A stretch of 64,000 bases of DNA, from NCBI RefSeq assembly GCF_003609775.1, contig NZ_AP018049.1:186001-250000 (forward strand). Direction: 5' to 3'. The notes below the pieces were generated by a model. That model did no database searches. It had not been told where the DNA came from and was given only the letters and a program-made list of their open reading frames with translations. The stretch's first letter is position 1. Every line of letters starts with the position of its first letter. Positions 45,033 through 53,840 of this stretch are shown here, piece after piece. The stretch comes from Prevotella melaninogenica. Lineage in GTDB: Bacteria > Bacteroidota > Bacteroidia > Bacteroidales > Bacteroidaceae. The position numbers were made by a program, and so were the translations under genes.

Positions 45033-46058
45033 TTATCTCGTTGTCCCTCTGATAATCAGCCTTGTCCTTACCACACGTTTCTCAACTCGATTTTTAGGAA
45101 GTCTTCCTTCTACTTGGTCGATAAGAATACTTGCAGCCTCTTCACCAACGCGAATTCCTCTTTGTTCCACAGTTGTCAGCATTGGATCGCAGGCAATGGC
45201 ACGTTGTCCATTAGTGAAGCCACAGATAGAGATGTCTTCTGGAACACGGAAACCTAATCGTTTGCAGGAATAAAGAATACCGATAGCCGTATCATCATTG
45301 ACGGCAAAGAAGGCATCTGGTGGTTCGGGAAGTCGCATTATGCTTGGCGTGATAAGCTCGGCTTCTGATCTGTTGTCGCAGTTCTTTATCAGTTGCTCGT
45401 TAGGTTGCATACCATTCTTCAGTAAGGCATCAAGATATCCATTATAACGGTTCTTTGCGATTTGCATTGTTAACGAAGTGCCGTAATATGCAATACGCTT
45501 GCAACCAGTATTAATAAGGTGTGTGACGGCAGAGAAAGCACCCATGTAGTCATCAACAACTACTCGGCTTGCATTGACACCCGTACTGATACGATCGTAG
45601 AAAACCAAAGGCATACTCTTATCTATGAGTGTTTGGAAATGGTCGTATTTGGTGGTATTCTTCGCTTGAGAAACGATGATGCCACAAACCTTACTCTCCG
45701 AAAATGCTCGACAGATTTTCACTTCGTCCTCATAGTTCTCTCGGCTCTGTGCAACCATAATTCGATAGCCACGTGAGGAAGCCTCTTCTTCGATACCAGA
45801 AAGAATAGATGAGAAGTAGAAATGGTCAAGCTGTGGAATGATAACACCGATAACCTTAATCGGTTGTACCTTACTTTTGCGCAGACTCTCAGCAAGAAGG
45901 TTAGGATAGAAGTTATGTTCTTGTGCATACTTCTTTATTGCCTCACGCTTTTCTGCAGAGATACGAGGACTGTCTTTGAGTGCACGAGAGACGGTAGCGA
46001 CCGAAACACCAAGGTCTCGGGCTATATCCTTCATTGTTATGTTGGTTGAGTCACTCAT
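45033..46058 (-). CDS. LacI-family transcriptional regulator of the starch locus
   Basis: The 341-residue product (start MSDSTNITMKDIARDLG) has a LacI helix-turn-helix at 9-28 (MKDIARDLGVSVATVSRALK), the hinge region, and a periplasmic-binding-protein-like sensor domain. It probably senses a maltodextrin or related sugar and binds the TGCAATCGTTTGCA palindromes at malQ, susC and the amylase. The longer frame to 46103 is rejected because 46058 gives the usual distance to the HTH. A -7 box TATATTTG lies at 46108-46101 on the minus strand, with the susC operator 57 bp upstream of it. It replaces the SusR regulator known from B. thetaiotaomicron. Confidence 0.9.
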   Translation of the reverse strand: MSDSTNITMKDIARDLGVSVATVSRALKDSPRISAEKREAIKKYAQEHNFYPNLLAESLRKSKVQPIKVIGVIIPQLDHFYFSSILSGIEEEASSRGYRIMVAQSRENYEDEVKICRAFSESKVCGIIVSQAKNTTKYDHFQTLIDKSMPLVFYDRISTGVNASRVVVDDYMGAFSAVTHLINTGCKRIAYYGTSLTMQIAKNRYNGYLDALLKNGMQPNEQLIKNCDNRSEAELITPSIMRLPEPPDAFFAVNDDTAIGILYSCKRLGFRVPEDISICGFTNGQRAIACDPMLTTVEQRGIRVGEEAASILIDQVEGRLPKNRVEKRVVRTRLIIRGTTR

Positions 46059-46100
46059 GCGATTTAACTTTGTTTTTAGTCTGCTAATGGTTTTATATCG

Positions 46101-46108
46101 CAAATATA
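46101..46108 (-). promoter_or_regulatory. -7 element of the lacI gene
   Basis: TATATTTG on the minus strand, about 43 bases before the lacI start. The palindromic operator at 46165 lies 57 bp upstream of this box, so it may also act on lacI. Confidence 0.5.
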
Positions 46109-46164
46109 CATATTTTCTACAAATCCTTTGACCTATGTCAATTTATTTATCTTATATTTATTTG

Positions 46165-46178
46165 TGCAATCGTTTGCA
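46165..46178. promoter_or_regulatory. LacI-type operator upstream of susC
   Basis: TGCAATCGTTTGCA, a near-perfect palindrome with the CG centre typical of LacI/CcpA-family sites. Its near edge is 55 bp from the susC -7 box. Confidence 0.8.
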
Positions 46179-46232
46179 TTATGTAAATTGCAAATTCAAA
46201 GCAAAAATAGTATAAAGTAGCTTAAACTCAAC

Positions 46233-46240
46233 TACCTTTG
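46233..46240 (+). promoter_or_regulatory. susC operon -7 element
   Basis: TACCTTTG. No -33 TTTG is present at the right distance, which fits a promoter that needs an activator. Confidence 0.65.
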
Positions 46241-46339
46241 CAGCAGAAAAAGCCCAATTAGCGGCTATTAACCTACCTTTGATCAAGCTAAACGAATATT
46301 ACTTTAATCAATTTATAAATTACTTTAACAATAACAAAG

Positions 46340-49300
46340 ATGAAGCAGGTAAAATGCAAATTTCCTGTTAGGATTTTGACTCTATTGTTGGGTCTATTCC
46401 TTTCAGTCAGTGCCTTTGCGCAGTCTACGATTACTGGACAGGTGAAGGATGCTACTGGCGAGCCAGTTATTGGTGCCTCTGTCCTTATTAATGGGACAGG
46501 TAATGGTACTGTGACCGACCTTGATGGTAACTTCTCTATCAACGTACAGCCGGGTGCTACGTTGACAATCTCTTACATTGGTTTCCAGAAACAACAAGTG
46601 GCTGCAACCAATGGTATGGTAATTACACTTCAGGAAGACCAAGCACAGCAGATGAATGAGGTTGTTGTTATTGGTTATGGTGCTGTTAAGAAGAGTGACC
46701 TTACGGGTTCTGTGACAGCCTTGAAGCCAGATAGCAAGAACAAAGGTCTTGTTGTTAATGCACAGGATATGCTCGCTGGTAAGGTTGCTGGTGTGAGTGT
46801 AACAAACGATGGTGGTACTCCTGGTGGTGGTGCTAACATCCGTATTCGTGGTGGTTCTTCTTTGAACGCATCTAACAGTCCATTGATTGTGATTGATGGT
46901 GTGGCTATGGACCAGACAGGTGTTAAGGGTGTGAGCAATCCTTTGTCACTTGTAAACCCACAAGATATTGAGTCTTTCAACGTTTTGAAGGATGCTTCTG
47001 CTACTGCAATCTATGGTTCTCGTGGTTCAAATGGTGTTATCATCATTACAACTAAGAAGGGACGTCGTGGCTTGCAGGTTTCTTATAATGGTAGCTTTAC
47101 CGTTAGTAGGAATTCTAAGAATCTTGATGTCTTGTCTGCTGATGAGTATCGTAGCCTCATAGCAAACAAGTTTGGTACTGATCTTTATACCCTTGATTCT
47201 AATGGTAATCAAGTTCCAACAGCTTATTCACGCCTTGGTAAGGCTAATACTAATTGGCAGAACGAAATCTTCCGTACTGCTATAAGCCATGATCATAACG
47301 TAGCTGTTTCTGGTCAGGTTGCTAACTGGTTGCCTTATCGTGTTAGTGCAGGCTACACAAACCAGCAGGGTATCATTAAGACTTCTAACTTTGAGCGTTT
47401 CACAGGAGCGTTGACATTGAACCCTTCTTTCTTGAATGACCATTTGAAGGTTACGTTGAATGCAAAGGGAATGTGGACAAAGAACCGCTTTGCTGATGGT
47501 GAGGCTATCAAGGCAGCACGTCAGTTTGACCCAACACAGCCAGTCTATGCGTCTGGTTATGACAACTTCGCAGGCTACTACCAGTGGCTTGATGATGGTA
47601 CAGCTCTCAATGATAGTAGCTGGCCAAAGACCTACTATTTATTGGCAACAAAGAACCCTGTGTCTATTCTTAACCTGAAGAACGACCGTGCTATCAGCCG
47701 CGACTTCCTCGGTAGTGCAGATTTCGACTATAAGGTTCATGGTTTTGAAGACCTCCGTCTTCACGTTACAGCGGGTATTGATGTAGCTAAGGGACGTCAG
47801 GTAACAGATGTTGATCCTGCTTCTCCACAGGCAATCTATTATGGCTCATACGGTTGGGAATCGCAGTTGAAACGTAACATGCAGCTCTCTGCATACGCTC
47901 AGTACTACCACGATTTCAATGATAAAGCAAAGAATCACTTCGATATCATGGCTGGTTATGAGTGGGCACATTTCTGGCATAACACTAAGAATGCTTATTG
48001 GAGTTATTATCCATCAACAAACAGTGATGCAACTCTTGCAGGCAAACAACGCAATTATGCACCTTATTACTATGCGACAGAGAACTACCTCGTATCTTTC
48101 TTCGGTCGTGCAAACTGGTCTTTGATGGATGGTCGTTATATGGTAACTGCAACCGTACGTAATGATGGTTCTTCACGTTTCAAGGAGCATTGGGCAACAT
48201 TCCCATCATTTGCTTTCGCATGGCGTATCAATGAAGAGAACCTTTTCAAGCAGATTGACTGGTTGTCAGACTTGAAGCTTCGTCTCAGCTGGGGTATGAC
48301 TGGTCAGCAGGAAGGTATCGGCGACTACAATTACTTTGCGATATACGAAATGAATAAAGGTAATGAATCTACCTATCCAATCTCTGGTGATGGTTCTTTG
48401 GCTCGTCCAAAGGCATACGATCCAAACTTGAAGTGGGAAACTACTACCTCTTATAATGTAGGACTTGATTGGGGTATTCTCAAGCAGCGCCTCACTGGTA
48501 GCGTTGATTGGTACTACCGTAAGACCACCGACTTGCTCAATAGTGCAACCGTACCTGCTGGTTCTAACTTCCGTAATCAGGTAATGAGCAACATCGGTTC
48601 TATGTATAATATGGGTGTTGAAACAAGTCTCCACTGGTTGGCTGTGAACGCTAAGGACTTCAACTGGACAATGGATTATAACTTCACCTATAACTATAAT
48701 AAGATTACTAACCTTAATGGTGGTAACGATCCAGACTACTTCGTACCAACAGGTGGTATTTCTGCCGGTACAGGTGGTAACATTCAGGCACAGCACGTAG
48801 GTAATGCTGTTAACTCTTTCCACGTATTCCAGCAGGCATACGACCAGAATGGTAAGCCATTGGAAGGTGTAGTTGTTGACCGCAATAGCGATGGTAAGAT
48901 TACTGATGCTGATAAGTATTACTACAAGGCACCTGCAGCACCAGTAACAATGGGCTTTGCTTCACGTTTTGAATATCGCAACTGGGACCTTGGTTTCGCA
49001 CTCCGTGCAAGTCTTGGTAACTATGTTTACAATGATGCTTTTGCAAGCACTTCTAATATGTCTAACTCAGAAATCTATGCAAAGAGCAAGTTCCTTGTGA
49101 ACCGTCCTAAGGACGTAGTGGCTGACAACTGGTTGTCAACAGAGACTACATCTACACAGACAGACTACTGGGTACAGAATGCTTCATTCTTGAAGATGGA
49201 TAACGTGACCTTGGGTTATAGCTTCGCTAACCTTCTCAAGCAGGGTTCATGGAATGGTCTTACTGGTCGTGTTTATGGAACTGTGAATAACGTGTTCTGC

Positions 49301-49405
49301 CTTACTAAGTATAAGGGTCTCGATCCAGAGGTGTTCAATGGTATTGATAACAACCTCTACCCACGTCCAATCTCATTCATCTTGGGTTTGAACCTGAATT
49401 TCTAA
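46340..49405 (+). CDS. susC: SusC/RagA-like TonB-dependent outer-membrane receptor
   Basis: The 1021-residue receptor imports oligosaccharides across the outer membrane using TonB energy. It has a signal peptide (ending VSAFAQ), an N-terminal carboxypeptidase-regulatory-like beta domain (TITGQVKDATGEPVIGASVLI, about 30-110), a plug domain with NEVVVIGYGAVKKSDLTGSV and SATAIYGSRGSNGVIIITTKKG, and a 22-strand barrel ending in ILGLNLNF. A starch-type substrate is inferred from the neighbours. It is paired with susD 21 bases downstream. Confidence 0.95.
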   Translation: MKQVKCKFPVRILTLLLGLFLSVSAFAQSTITGQVKDATGEPVIGASVLINGTGNGTVTDLDGNFSINVQPGATLTISYIGFQKQQVAATNGMVITLQEDQAQQMNEVVVIGYGAVKKSDLTGSVTALKPDSKNKGLVVNAQDMLAGKVAGVSVTNDGGTPGGGANIRIRGGSSLNASNSPLIVIDGVAMDQTGVKGVSNPLSLVNPQDIESFNVLKDASATAIYGSRGSNGVIIITTKKGRRGLQVSYNGSFTVSRNSKNLDVLSADEYRSLIANKFGTDLYTLDSNGNQVPTAYSRLGKANTNWQNEIFRTAISHDHNVAVSGQVANWLPYRVSAGYTNQQGIIKTSNFERFTGALTLNPSFLNDHLKVTLNAKGMWTKNRFADGEAIKAARQFDPTQPVYASGYDNFAGYYQWLDDGTALNDSSWPKTYYLLATKNPVSILNLKNDRAISRDFLGSADFDYKVHGFEDLRLHVTAGIDVAKGRQVTDVDPASPQAIYYGSYGWESQLKRNMQLSAYAQYYHDFNDKAKNHFDIMAGYEWAHFWHNTKNAYWSYYPSTNSDATLAGKQRNYAPYYYATENYLVSFFGRANWSLMDGRYMVTATVRNDGSSRFKEHWATFPSFAFAWRINEENLFKQIDWLSDLKLRLSWGMTGQQEGIGDYNYFAIYEMNKGNESTYPISGDGSLARPKAYDPNLKWETTTSYNVGLDWGILKQRLTGSVDWYYRKTTDLLNSATVPAGSNFRNQVMSNIGSMYNMGVETSLHWLAVNAKDFNWTMDYNFTYNYNKITNLNGGNDPDYFVPTGGISAGTGGNIQAQHVGNAVNSFHVFQQAYDQNGKPLEGVVVDRNSDGKITDADKYYYKAPAAPVTMGFASRFEYRNWDLGFALRASLGNYVYNDAFASTSNMSNSEIYAKSKFLVNRPKDVVADNWLSTETTSTQTDYWVQNASFLKMDNVTLGYSFANLLKQGSWNGLTGRVYGTVNNVFCLTKYKGLDPEVFNGIDNNLYPRPISFILGLNLNF

Positions 49406-49426
49406 ATATATAAAAGAGTAAAGACA

Positions 49427-51055
49427 ATGAATACTAAATTCAAATATATATTCTCTGCAGCAGCACTTCTGTTGTCAGTAGGATTTACCTCTTGTACAGG
49501 CGATTTGGATGTAAAACCAATTGATCCAAATCTTAATACAAAGGAAAATACGTCACCAGAAAGTGCATTCAATAAGTGCTATGCTCATATTGCTATGGCT
49601 GGTAACGGTGGAGCTAATGGCGATAGCGATGTTGATGGTATTGACGGCGGAACCAGTGGTTACGTACGTCAGTTGTTCAACTCACAGGAATTGACCACTG
49701 ATGAAGCTATCTGCGCATGGGGTGATGAAGGTATTTCTAACATGAACTTCAATAGCTATGACGCTTCACATCCAATGTTGAAGGGTTTCTATTACCGTCT
49801 TTATGTTGGTATTACCTATTGCAACCAGTATCTTGCAGACTTCGGTGACTACAATGCAACGATGTCAGCTGAGGTTCGTTTCATCCGTGCCTTGAACTAT
49901 TATTACCTCTTGGATGGATGGGGCAATGTTCCTTTCACAACAGCTATTTCATCTGCTAATCCTGCTCGTATTCAGCGTGCAGAACTCTATAAGTGGCTTA
50001 TTGACGAGTTGAAGAACGAGGTTGAGCCTAAGCTGAATGATGCAAGTCCAAAGACTTCTACCACTACTGGTTATGGTCGTGTTGACAAGGCAGCTGCTTG
50101 GATGCTCTTGGCTCGTCTTTATATGAATGCTGAGGTTTATACAGGTACTGCTGATTGGGCTAACGCTAAGACCTATGCAAAGAAGGTTATCGACTCTCCT
50201 TATAAGCTCTATACTACCAAGAAGGGTCAGTGGAGTGCTTATCAGCAGCTCTTTATGGGCGATAATGGTGAGAACGGTGCTTCTGTTGAGGCTATCTTCC
50301 CAATCCTTCAGGATGGTTTGAAGACTACTTCATACGGAACAACACTCTATCTCATGGCTGGTTCTAACGACAACAGCGAGCATATCAAGAGTGCAACTGT
50401 TGCTGGTAACAACACAACTGGTGGTTGGGCTGGTAACCGTATGCGTACAGACCTCGTACAGAAGTTCTTCCCGAATAACGATGCTCCAAATGTTGCTGCA
50501 TACGCTATGCCAGCAGCTGCTGATGACGATCGCGCTCTCTTCGATGGTGAAGGTCGTACTGTAAGCAATGGTGACGATGAGAAGGGCGTAAAGGTATTTA
50601 CCAACGGATTCTCTGTTTGTAAGTTTAATAACTTCAAGACGGACGGCAGTGCAGGTCATAACTCACTCTTCCCAGATGCTGACTTCTTCCTTATGCGTGC
50701 TGCTGAGGCTTACTTGATGTATGCTGAGGCTGACGCACGTCAGAACAATGGAACAACAACAGCACAGGGTACAGCTTATATCAATGCGCTCCGCACGCGT
50801 GCTAATGCAACTACTCAGACCGCTTACTCACTCCGTCAGATTTGTGACGAGTGGAGTCGTGAGTTCTACTTTGAGGGCTTGCGTCGTACAACACTTATCC
50901 GTTTCGGCTACTTCGGTGGTAATGTTAATTACAACTGGAGCTGGAAGGGTGGTGTGAAGAGCGGCCGTAACTTCGACTCTCACCTCAATCTCTTCCCAAT
51001 TCCGACAAGTGATATGGTTGCTAACAGCAACTTGATTCAGAATACTGGGTATTAA
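49427..51055 (+). CDS. susD: SusD/RagB-like glycan-binding lipoprotein
   Basis: The 542-residue lipoprotein (leader ...LLLSVGFTSC, lipid Cys at 23) sits on the cell surface as the lid of the SusC channel. TPR-like helices and the SusD C-terminal region (FLMRAAEAYLMYAEADAR and QICDEWSREFYFEGLRRTTLIRFG) are clear. It binds starch or maltodextrin and hands it to SusC. It directly follows susC. A family A array lies between it and the next lipoprotein gene. Confidence 0.95.
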   Translation: MNTKFKYIFSAAALLLSVGFTSCTGDLDVKPIDPNLNTKENTSPESAFNKCYAHIAMAGNGGANGDSDVDGIDGGTSGYVRQLFNSQELTTDEAICAWGDEGISNMNFNSYDASHPMLKGFYYRLYVGITYCNQYLADFGDYNATMSAEVRFIRALNYYYLLDGWGNVPFTTAISSANPARIQRAELYKWLIDELKNEVEPKLNDASPKTSTTTGYGRVDKAAAWMLLARLYMNAEVYTGTADWANAKTYAKKVIDSPYKLYTTKKGQWSAYQQLFMGDNGENGASVEAIFPILQDGLKTTSYGTTLYLMAGSNDNSEHIKSATVAGNNTTGGWAGNRMRTDLVQKFFPNNDAPNVAAYAMPAAADDDRALFDGEGRTVSNGDDEKGVKVFTNGFSVCKFNNFKTDGSAGHNSLFPDADFFLMRAAEAYLMYAEADARQNNGTTTAQGTAYINALRTRANATTQTAYSLRQICDEWSREFYFEGLRRTTLIRFGYFGGNVNYNWSWKGGVKSGRNFDSHLNLFPIPTSDMVANSNLIQNTGY

Positions 51056-51124
51056 TTAAGGTGTTGTCAATGGCTGAAAAGTCTGGTGAAAACCGTGATT
51101 GAATCTCTCGGAAATCATCATTGG

Positions 51125-51216
51125 CAAATTCTTTTCATGAAAATAAATATTTTTCTTCATGAAAATAAATATTTCTCCTCGTGAAAATAATTATTTCTTT
51201 TCATGAAAAGAATTCG
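51125..51216. repeat. family A 92-bp array inside the sus operon
   Basis: Palindromes start at 51132, 51154, 51176 and 51198, and the end is GAATTCG. It lies between susD and the SusE-like gene, so it is transcribed if those genes share an mRNA. It may lower or separate downstream expression. Confidence 0.85.
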
Positions 51217-51334
51217 CCGACAAGACTCTAATATGACCTACTTCATGGTAAATAAAGATGTTCTTGGGACTTAAAAGGCATTGAAAAGACGTACTACTGA
51301 ATAATAGAAAGAAAACGATTAAAGAATAATCAAT

Positions 51335-52513
51335 ATGAAATCAATAATTAAGTCATCGTTGCTGTTGTGTGCAGGTGTGGCATTGTTCTCAGCTTGCGAC
51401 AAGGACTTGGACAATAACCCAGTTCTTCAGTCACCAAAGACATTTGTTCTGAACACACCAGCTTACGCTGCACAAACAATAGATTTGAAGGTTGCTGAGG
51501 GCCTGAAGTTCACATGGTCACAGCCAGCATACGGTTTCCCTGTAGCCGCTGAATATGGTATGCAGTTCTCAACTACCAACACTTGGACAAAGTCTGTGGA
51601 CGCTGTTGTTGATATGGATGCTGAACGTGGTAACTATGCTGCTGTTGGTTCGCCAACAGGTACTGCTTCTACCTCTGTTCCTGCAGCCGACCTCGCTACC
51701 GCTATTCAGAAGATGGAACGCTATGAGGAGACTACTGTCCCTGCAACACAGGAACTCTATGCACGTGTTTACTCATTGGTAAATGGTGATACTATCTACT
51801 CTAACCCTGTAAAGGTAAGCGTGGCGCCTTATTATGTAGAACTTTCTGATGCCGCGATTGAGACTTGGTATCTCATTGGTGGCTCATTTGGTAACGGTTC
51901 ATGGGGCGATAGCCATGTTGTTCCTTTGTTGCCAATGGAAGGTCAGGAGTATGACAAGAAGACTGGTAAGGGTGTTATCTCTTGGACTGGTTATCTGTCA
52001 ACTGCGGGCTTCAAGTTGAAGAAGGATCCTTCAAACTGGGATGCTGGTCAGGTTGGTCAGGGTTCAAGCTATGGTGATTTCGTTTATAACGATGGTGGAT
52101 CTTCTGATATCAAGGTGCCAACAGCAGGTTACTACACCATTACTTTTGATACTAAGAATGTGAAACTGACGATTGCAGAGTACACGGGTGCTACACCTAC
52201 TGTTTACAACTCTATGGGTCTGCCAGGCAAGCATGACGGCTGGAGCCCTGCAGGAACACCAATGACTGCACAGACTTCTGTTGTTGAGAACCACGACTGG
52301 AAGGCTACTGTAACCTTTGCAGAGAAGTCTACTGGTGCTGATGGTGAGGGCTGTAAGTTTGCTGCTAATGGTACTTGGGACGTAAACTGGGGTTCTGAAG
52401 TATTCCCATACGGTGTTGCTACGAAGGGTGGTAAGAATGTTCGCAATGGTAAGGGTACTTACATTGTTTACTTCAACGACATCACTGGTCAGTACTCTTT
52501 TGTAAAGCAGTAA
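51335..52513 (+). CDS. SusE-like outer-membrane starch-binding lipoprotein
   Basis: The 392-residue product has a lipoprotein leader (MKSIIKSSLLLCAGVALFSAC, Cys at 21), an N-terminal SusE-type domain (about 25-165) and two or more starch-binding beta domains with aromatic clusters (AIETWYLIGGSFGNGSWGDS and YNSMGLPGKHDGWSPAG). Surface starch binding that aids SusCD is inferred from SusE/SusF of B. thetaiotaomicron. An intercistronic hairpin separates it from the next gene. Confidence 0.88.
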   Translation: MKSIIKSSLLLCAGVALFSACDKDLDNNPVLQSPKTFVLNTPAYAAQTIDLKVAEGLKFTWSQPAYGFPVAAEYGMQFSTTNTWTKSVDAVVDMDAERGNYAAVGSPTGTASTSVPAADLATAIQKMERYEETTVPATQELYARVYSLVNGDTIYSNPVKVSVAPYYVELSDAAIETWYLIGGSFGNGSWGDSHVVPLLPMEGQEYDKKTGKGVISWTGYLSTAGFKLKKDPSNWDAGQVGQGSSYGDFVYNDGGSSDIKVPTAGYYTITFDTKNVKLTIAEYTGATPTVYNSMGLPGKHDGWSPAGTPMTAQTSVVENHDWKATVTFAEKSTGADGEGCKFAANGTWDVNWGSEVFPYGVATKGGKNVRNGKGTYIVYFNDITGQYSFVKQ

Positions 52514-52534
52514 TTTATTAAAGATGATAATAGG

Positions 52535-52570
52535 GGGTGTGTCAGCAGGCACAACCAGCATGGCACACCC
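52535..52570 (+). other. hairpin between the SusE- and SusF-like genes
   Basis: GGGTGTG (52535-52541) pairs with CACACCC (52564-52570). It lies just before the SusF-like start and lacks a U-run, so it may be a weak attenuator or an RNA-stability element. Confidence 0.45.
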
Positions 52571-52595
52571 TTATCACATAACAAGAAGAATCGAA

Positions 52596-53603
52596 ATGAA
52601 GAAATTATTAATCATGGCAAGTGCCGCATTGCTCCTTGCTTCTTGCGGTAGCGATGAATATGAAGCATGGTCTGCTCCACAGAGTAACAGTGCAGAAACA
52701 GTTAGTACGGTTTCGTTTACTGTAAGTCAAGCTGCTGCAATCGACTTCAATACAGAGACAGCAGACTCTGTTCAGCTGTTTGTTCCAAAGGTGGTATCAA
52801 CAGATTCAGTTGTTTCTCAGACCCTGACAGCTGTACTTTCTTATAACAACAAGACCGCAACCCTCAACGCAAGCAAGAGCGGTAAGGTGAAGAGTACAGA
52901 ACTTGTTTCTGCCGTAGAGAACCTCTATGGTAAGAATGGCGACCAGCATCAGGTGCCTGTTACAGTGACAGATAAAGTAAAGTTGCTTCGTGGTGAGGGT
53001 TTCAGTCTTTCACAGAGCGTAACTGCAAATGTGACTTGTGTTGCCCCAGCTTTCACTCAGTATCTTTATATGTCAGGCGATGCTAATGGCTGGTCATTCA
53101 GCAATCCGCTTTATAGCGCAGCTGCTGATGGTAAGTACACTGGCTTTATGTATCTCAATCAGAACGGCTTTAAGTTTGCAACTCAGCAGGATTGGAATGG
53201 TACTGATTATGGTACTGGTCTCGTAGAGAAGGGTAGTAATATCGTGATGACTGAGCCTGCAGGCTTCTATAAGGTAGATGTTGACCTCACATCACAGGCA
53301 CTTACCTACACAGCTATTAGTCGTGTTGGTGTTATTGGTTCTGCAACAGCAGGTGGCTGGAGCAGCGATCAGGCAATGACCTACAATGCTACTGAGAAGT
53401 GTTGGGAGATTAAGGGCATTACACTGACTGCTGGTGAGATGAAGTTCCGTGCTAACAATGATTGGGTATTAGACTGGGGTGGCTCATTGACTGATATTAC
53501 TTTCAAGGGTGGTAACATCAATGTTGCAGCTGGTAAGTATAATATCAAACTCTATCTCTTGTGTGATACGAAGTCTTATTGCACAATGGAGACAGCTCCT
53601 TAA
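52596..53603 (+). CDS. SusF/SusE-like outer-membrane starch-binding lipoprotein
   Basis: The 335-residue product has a lipoprotein leader (MKKLLIMASAALLLASC, Cys at 17), an N-terminal immunoglobulin-like domain, and two related starch-binding domains (YLYMSGDANGWSFSNPLY and RVGVIGSATAGGWSSDQAM, each followed by a KFRANNDW- or FKFATQQDW-type strand). It is shorter than B. thetaiotaomicron SusF. I start at 52596 because the upstream frame lies within the intercistronic hairpin. A strong terminator follows, so the amylase downstream is a separate unit. Confidence 0.87.
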   Translation: MKKLLIMASAALLLASCGSDEYEAWSAPQSNSAETVSTVSFTVSQAAAIDFNTETADSVQLFVPKVVSTDSVVSQTLTAVLSYNNKTATLNASKSGKVKSTELVSAVENLYGKNGDQHQVPVTVTDKVKLLRGEGFSLSQSVTANVTCVAPAFTQYLYMSGDANGWSFSNPLYSAAADGKYTGFMYLNQNGFKFATQQDWNGTDYGTGLVEKGSNIVMTEPAGFYKVDVDLTSQALTYTAISRVGVIGSATAGGWSSDQAMTYNATEKCWEIKGITLTAGEMKFRANNDWVLDWGGSLTDITFKGGNINVAAGKYNIKLYLLCDTKSYCTMETAP

Positions 53604-53627
53604 TTACTTGAATTTAGGTAAAATGAT

Positions 53628-53669
53628 AAGAGTGTGCCGAAGGATTGTTCGACACACTCTTTCTTTTTG
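53628..53669 (+). terminator. intrinsic terminator of the susCDEF operon
   Basis: AAGAGTGTG (53628-53636) pairs with CACACTCTT (53653-53661), followed by TCTTTTTG. Confidence 0.85.
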
Positions 53670-53727
53670 ATTGCTTTTGAGGAGAGAAAAGTTGTATATC
53701 AGGGGCTTAACTTTTTGTTCTTGAAAG

Positions 53728-53741
53728 TGCAAACGATTGCA
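53728..53741. promoter_or_regulatory. LacI-type operator upstream of the amylase
   Basis: TGCAAACGATTGCA is the exact reverse complement of the susC site. Its near edge is again 55 bp from the -7 box. Confidence 0.8.
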
Positions 53742-53795
53742 TCCTAAAATACTCAGGTACCCAGTTGTTTGCGGATATTGTGTTTGGTAAATTAC

Positions 53796-53803
53796 TATCT
53801 TTG
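53796..53803 (+). promoter_or_regulatory. amylase -7 element
   Basis: TATCTTTG, 37 bases before the start codon. No -33 match stands at 19-20 bp, as at susC. Confidence 0.65.
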
Positions 53804-53840
53804 TAGACATAGACTATAAAAGACTAAAAAAGAAATCTAT

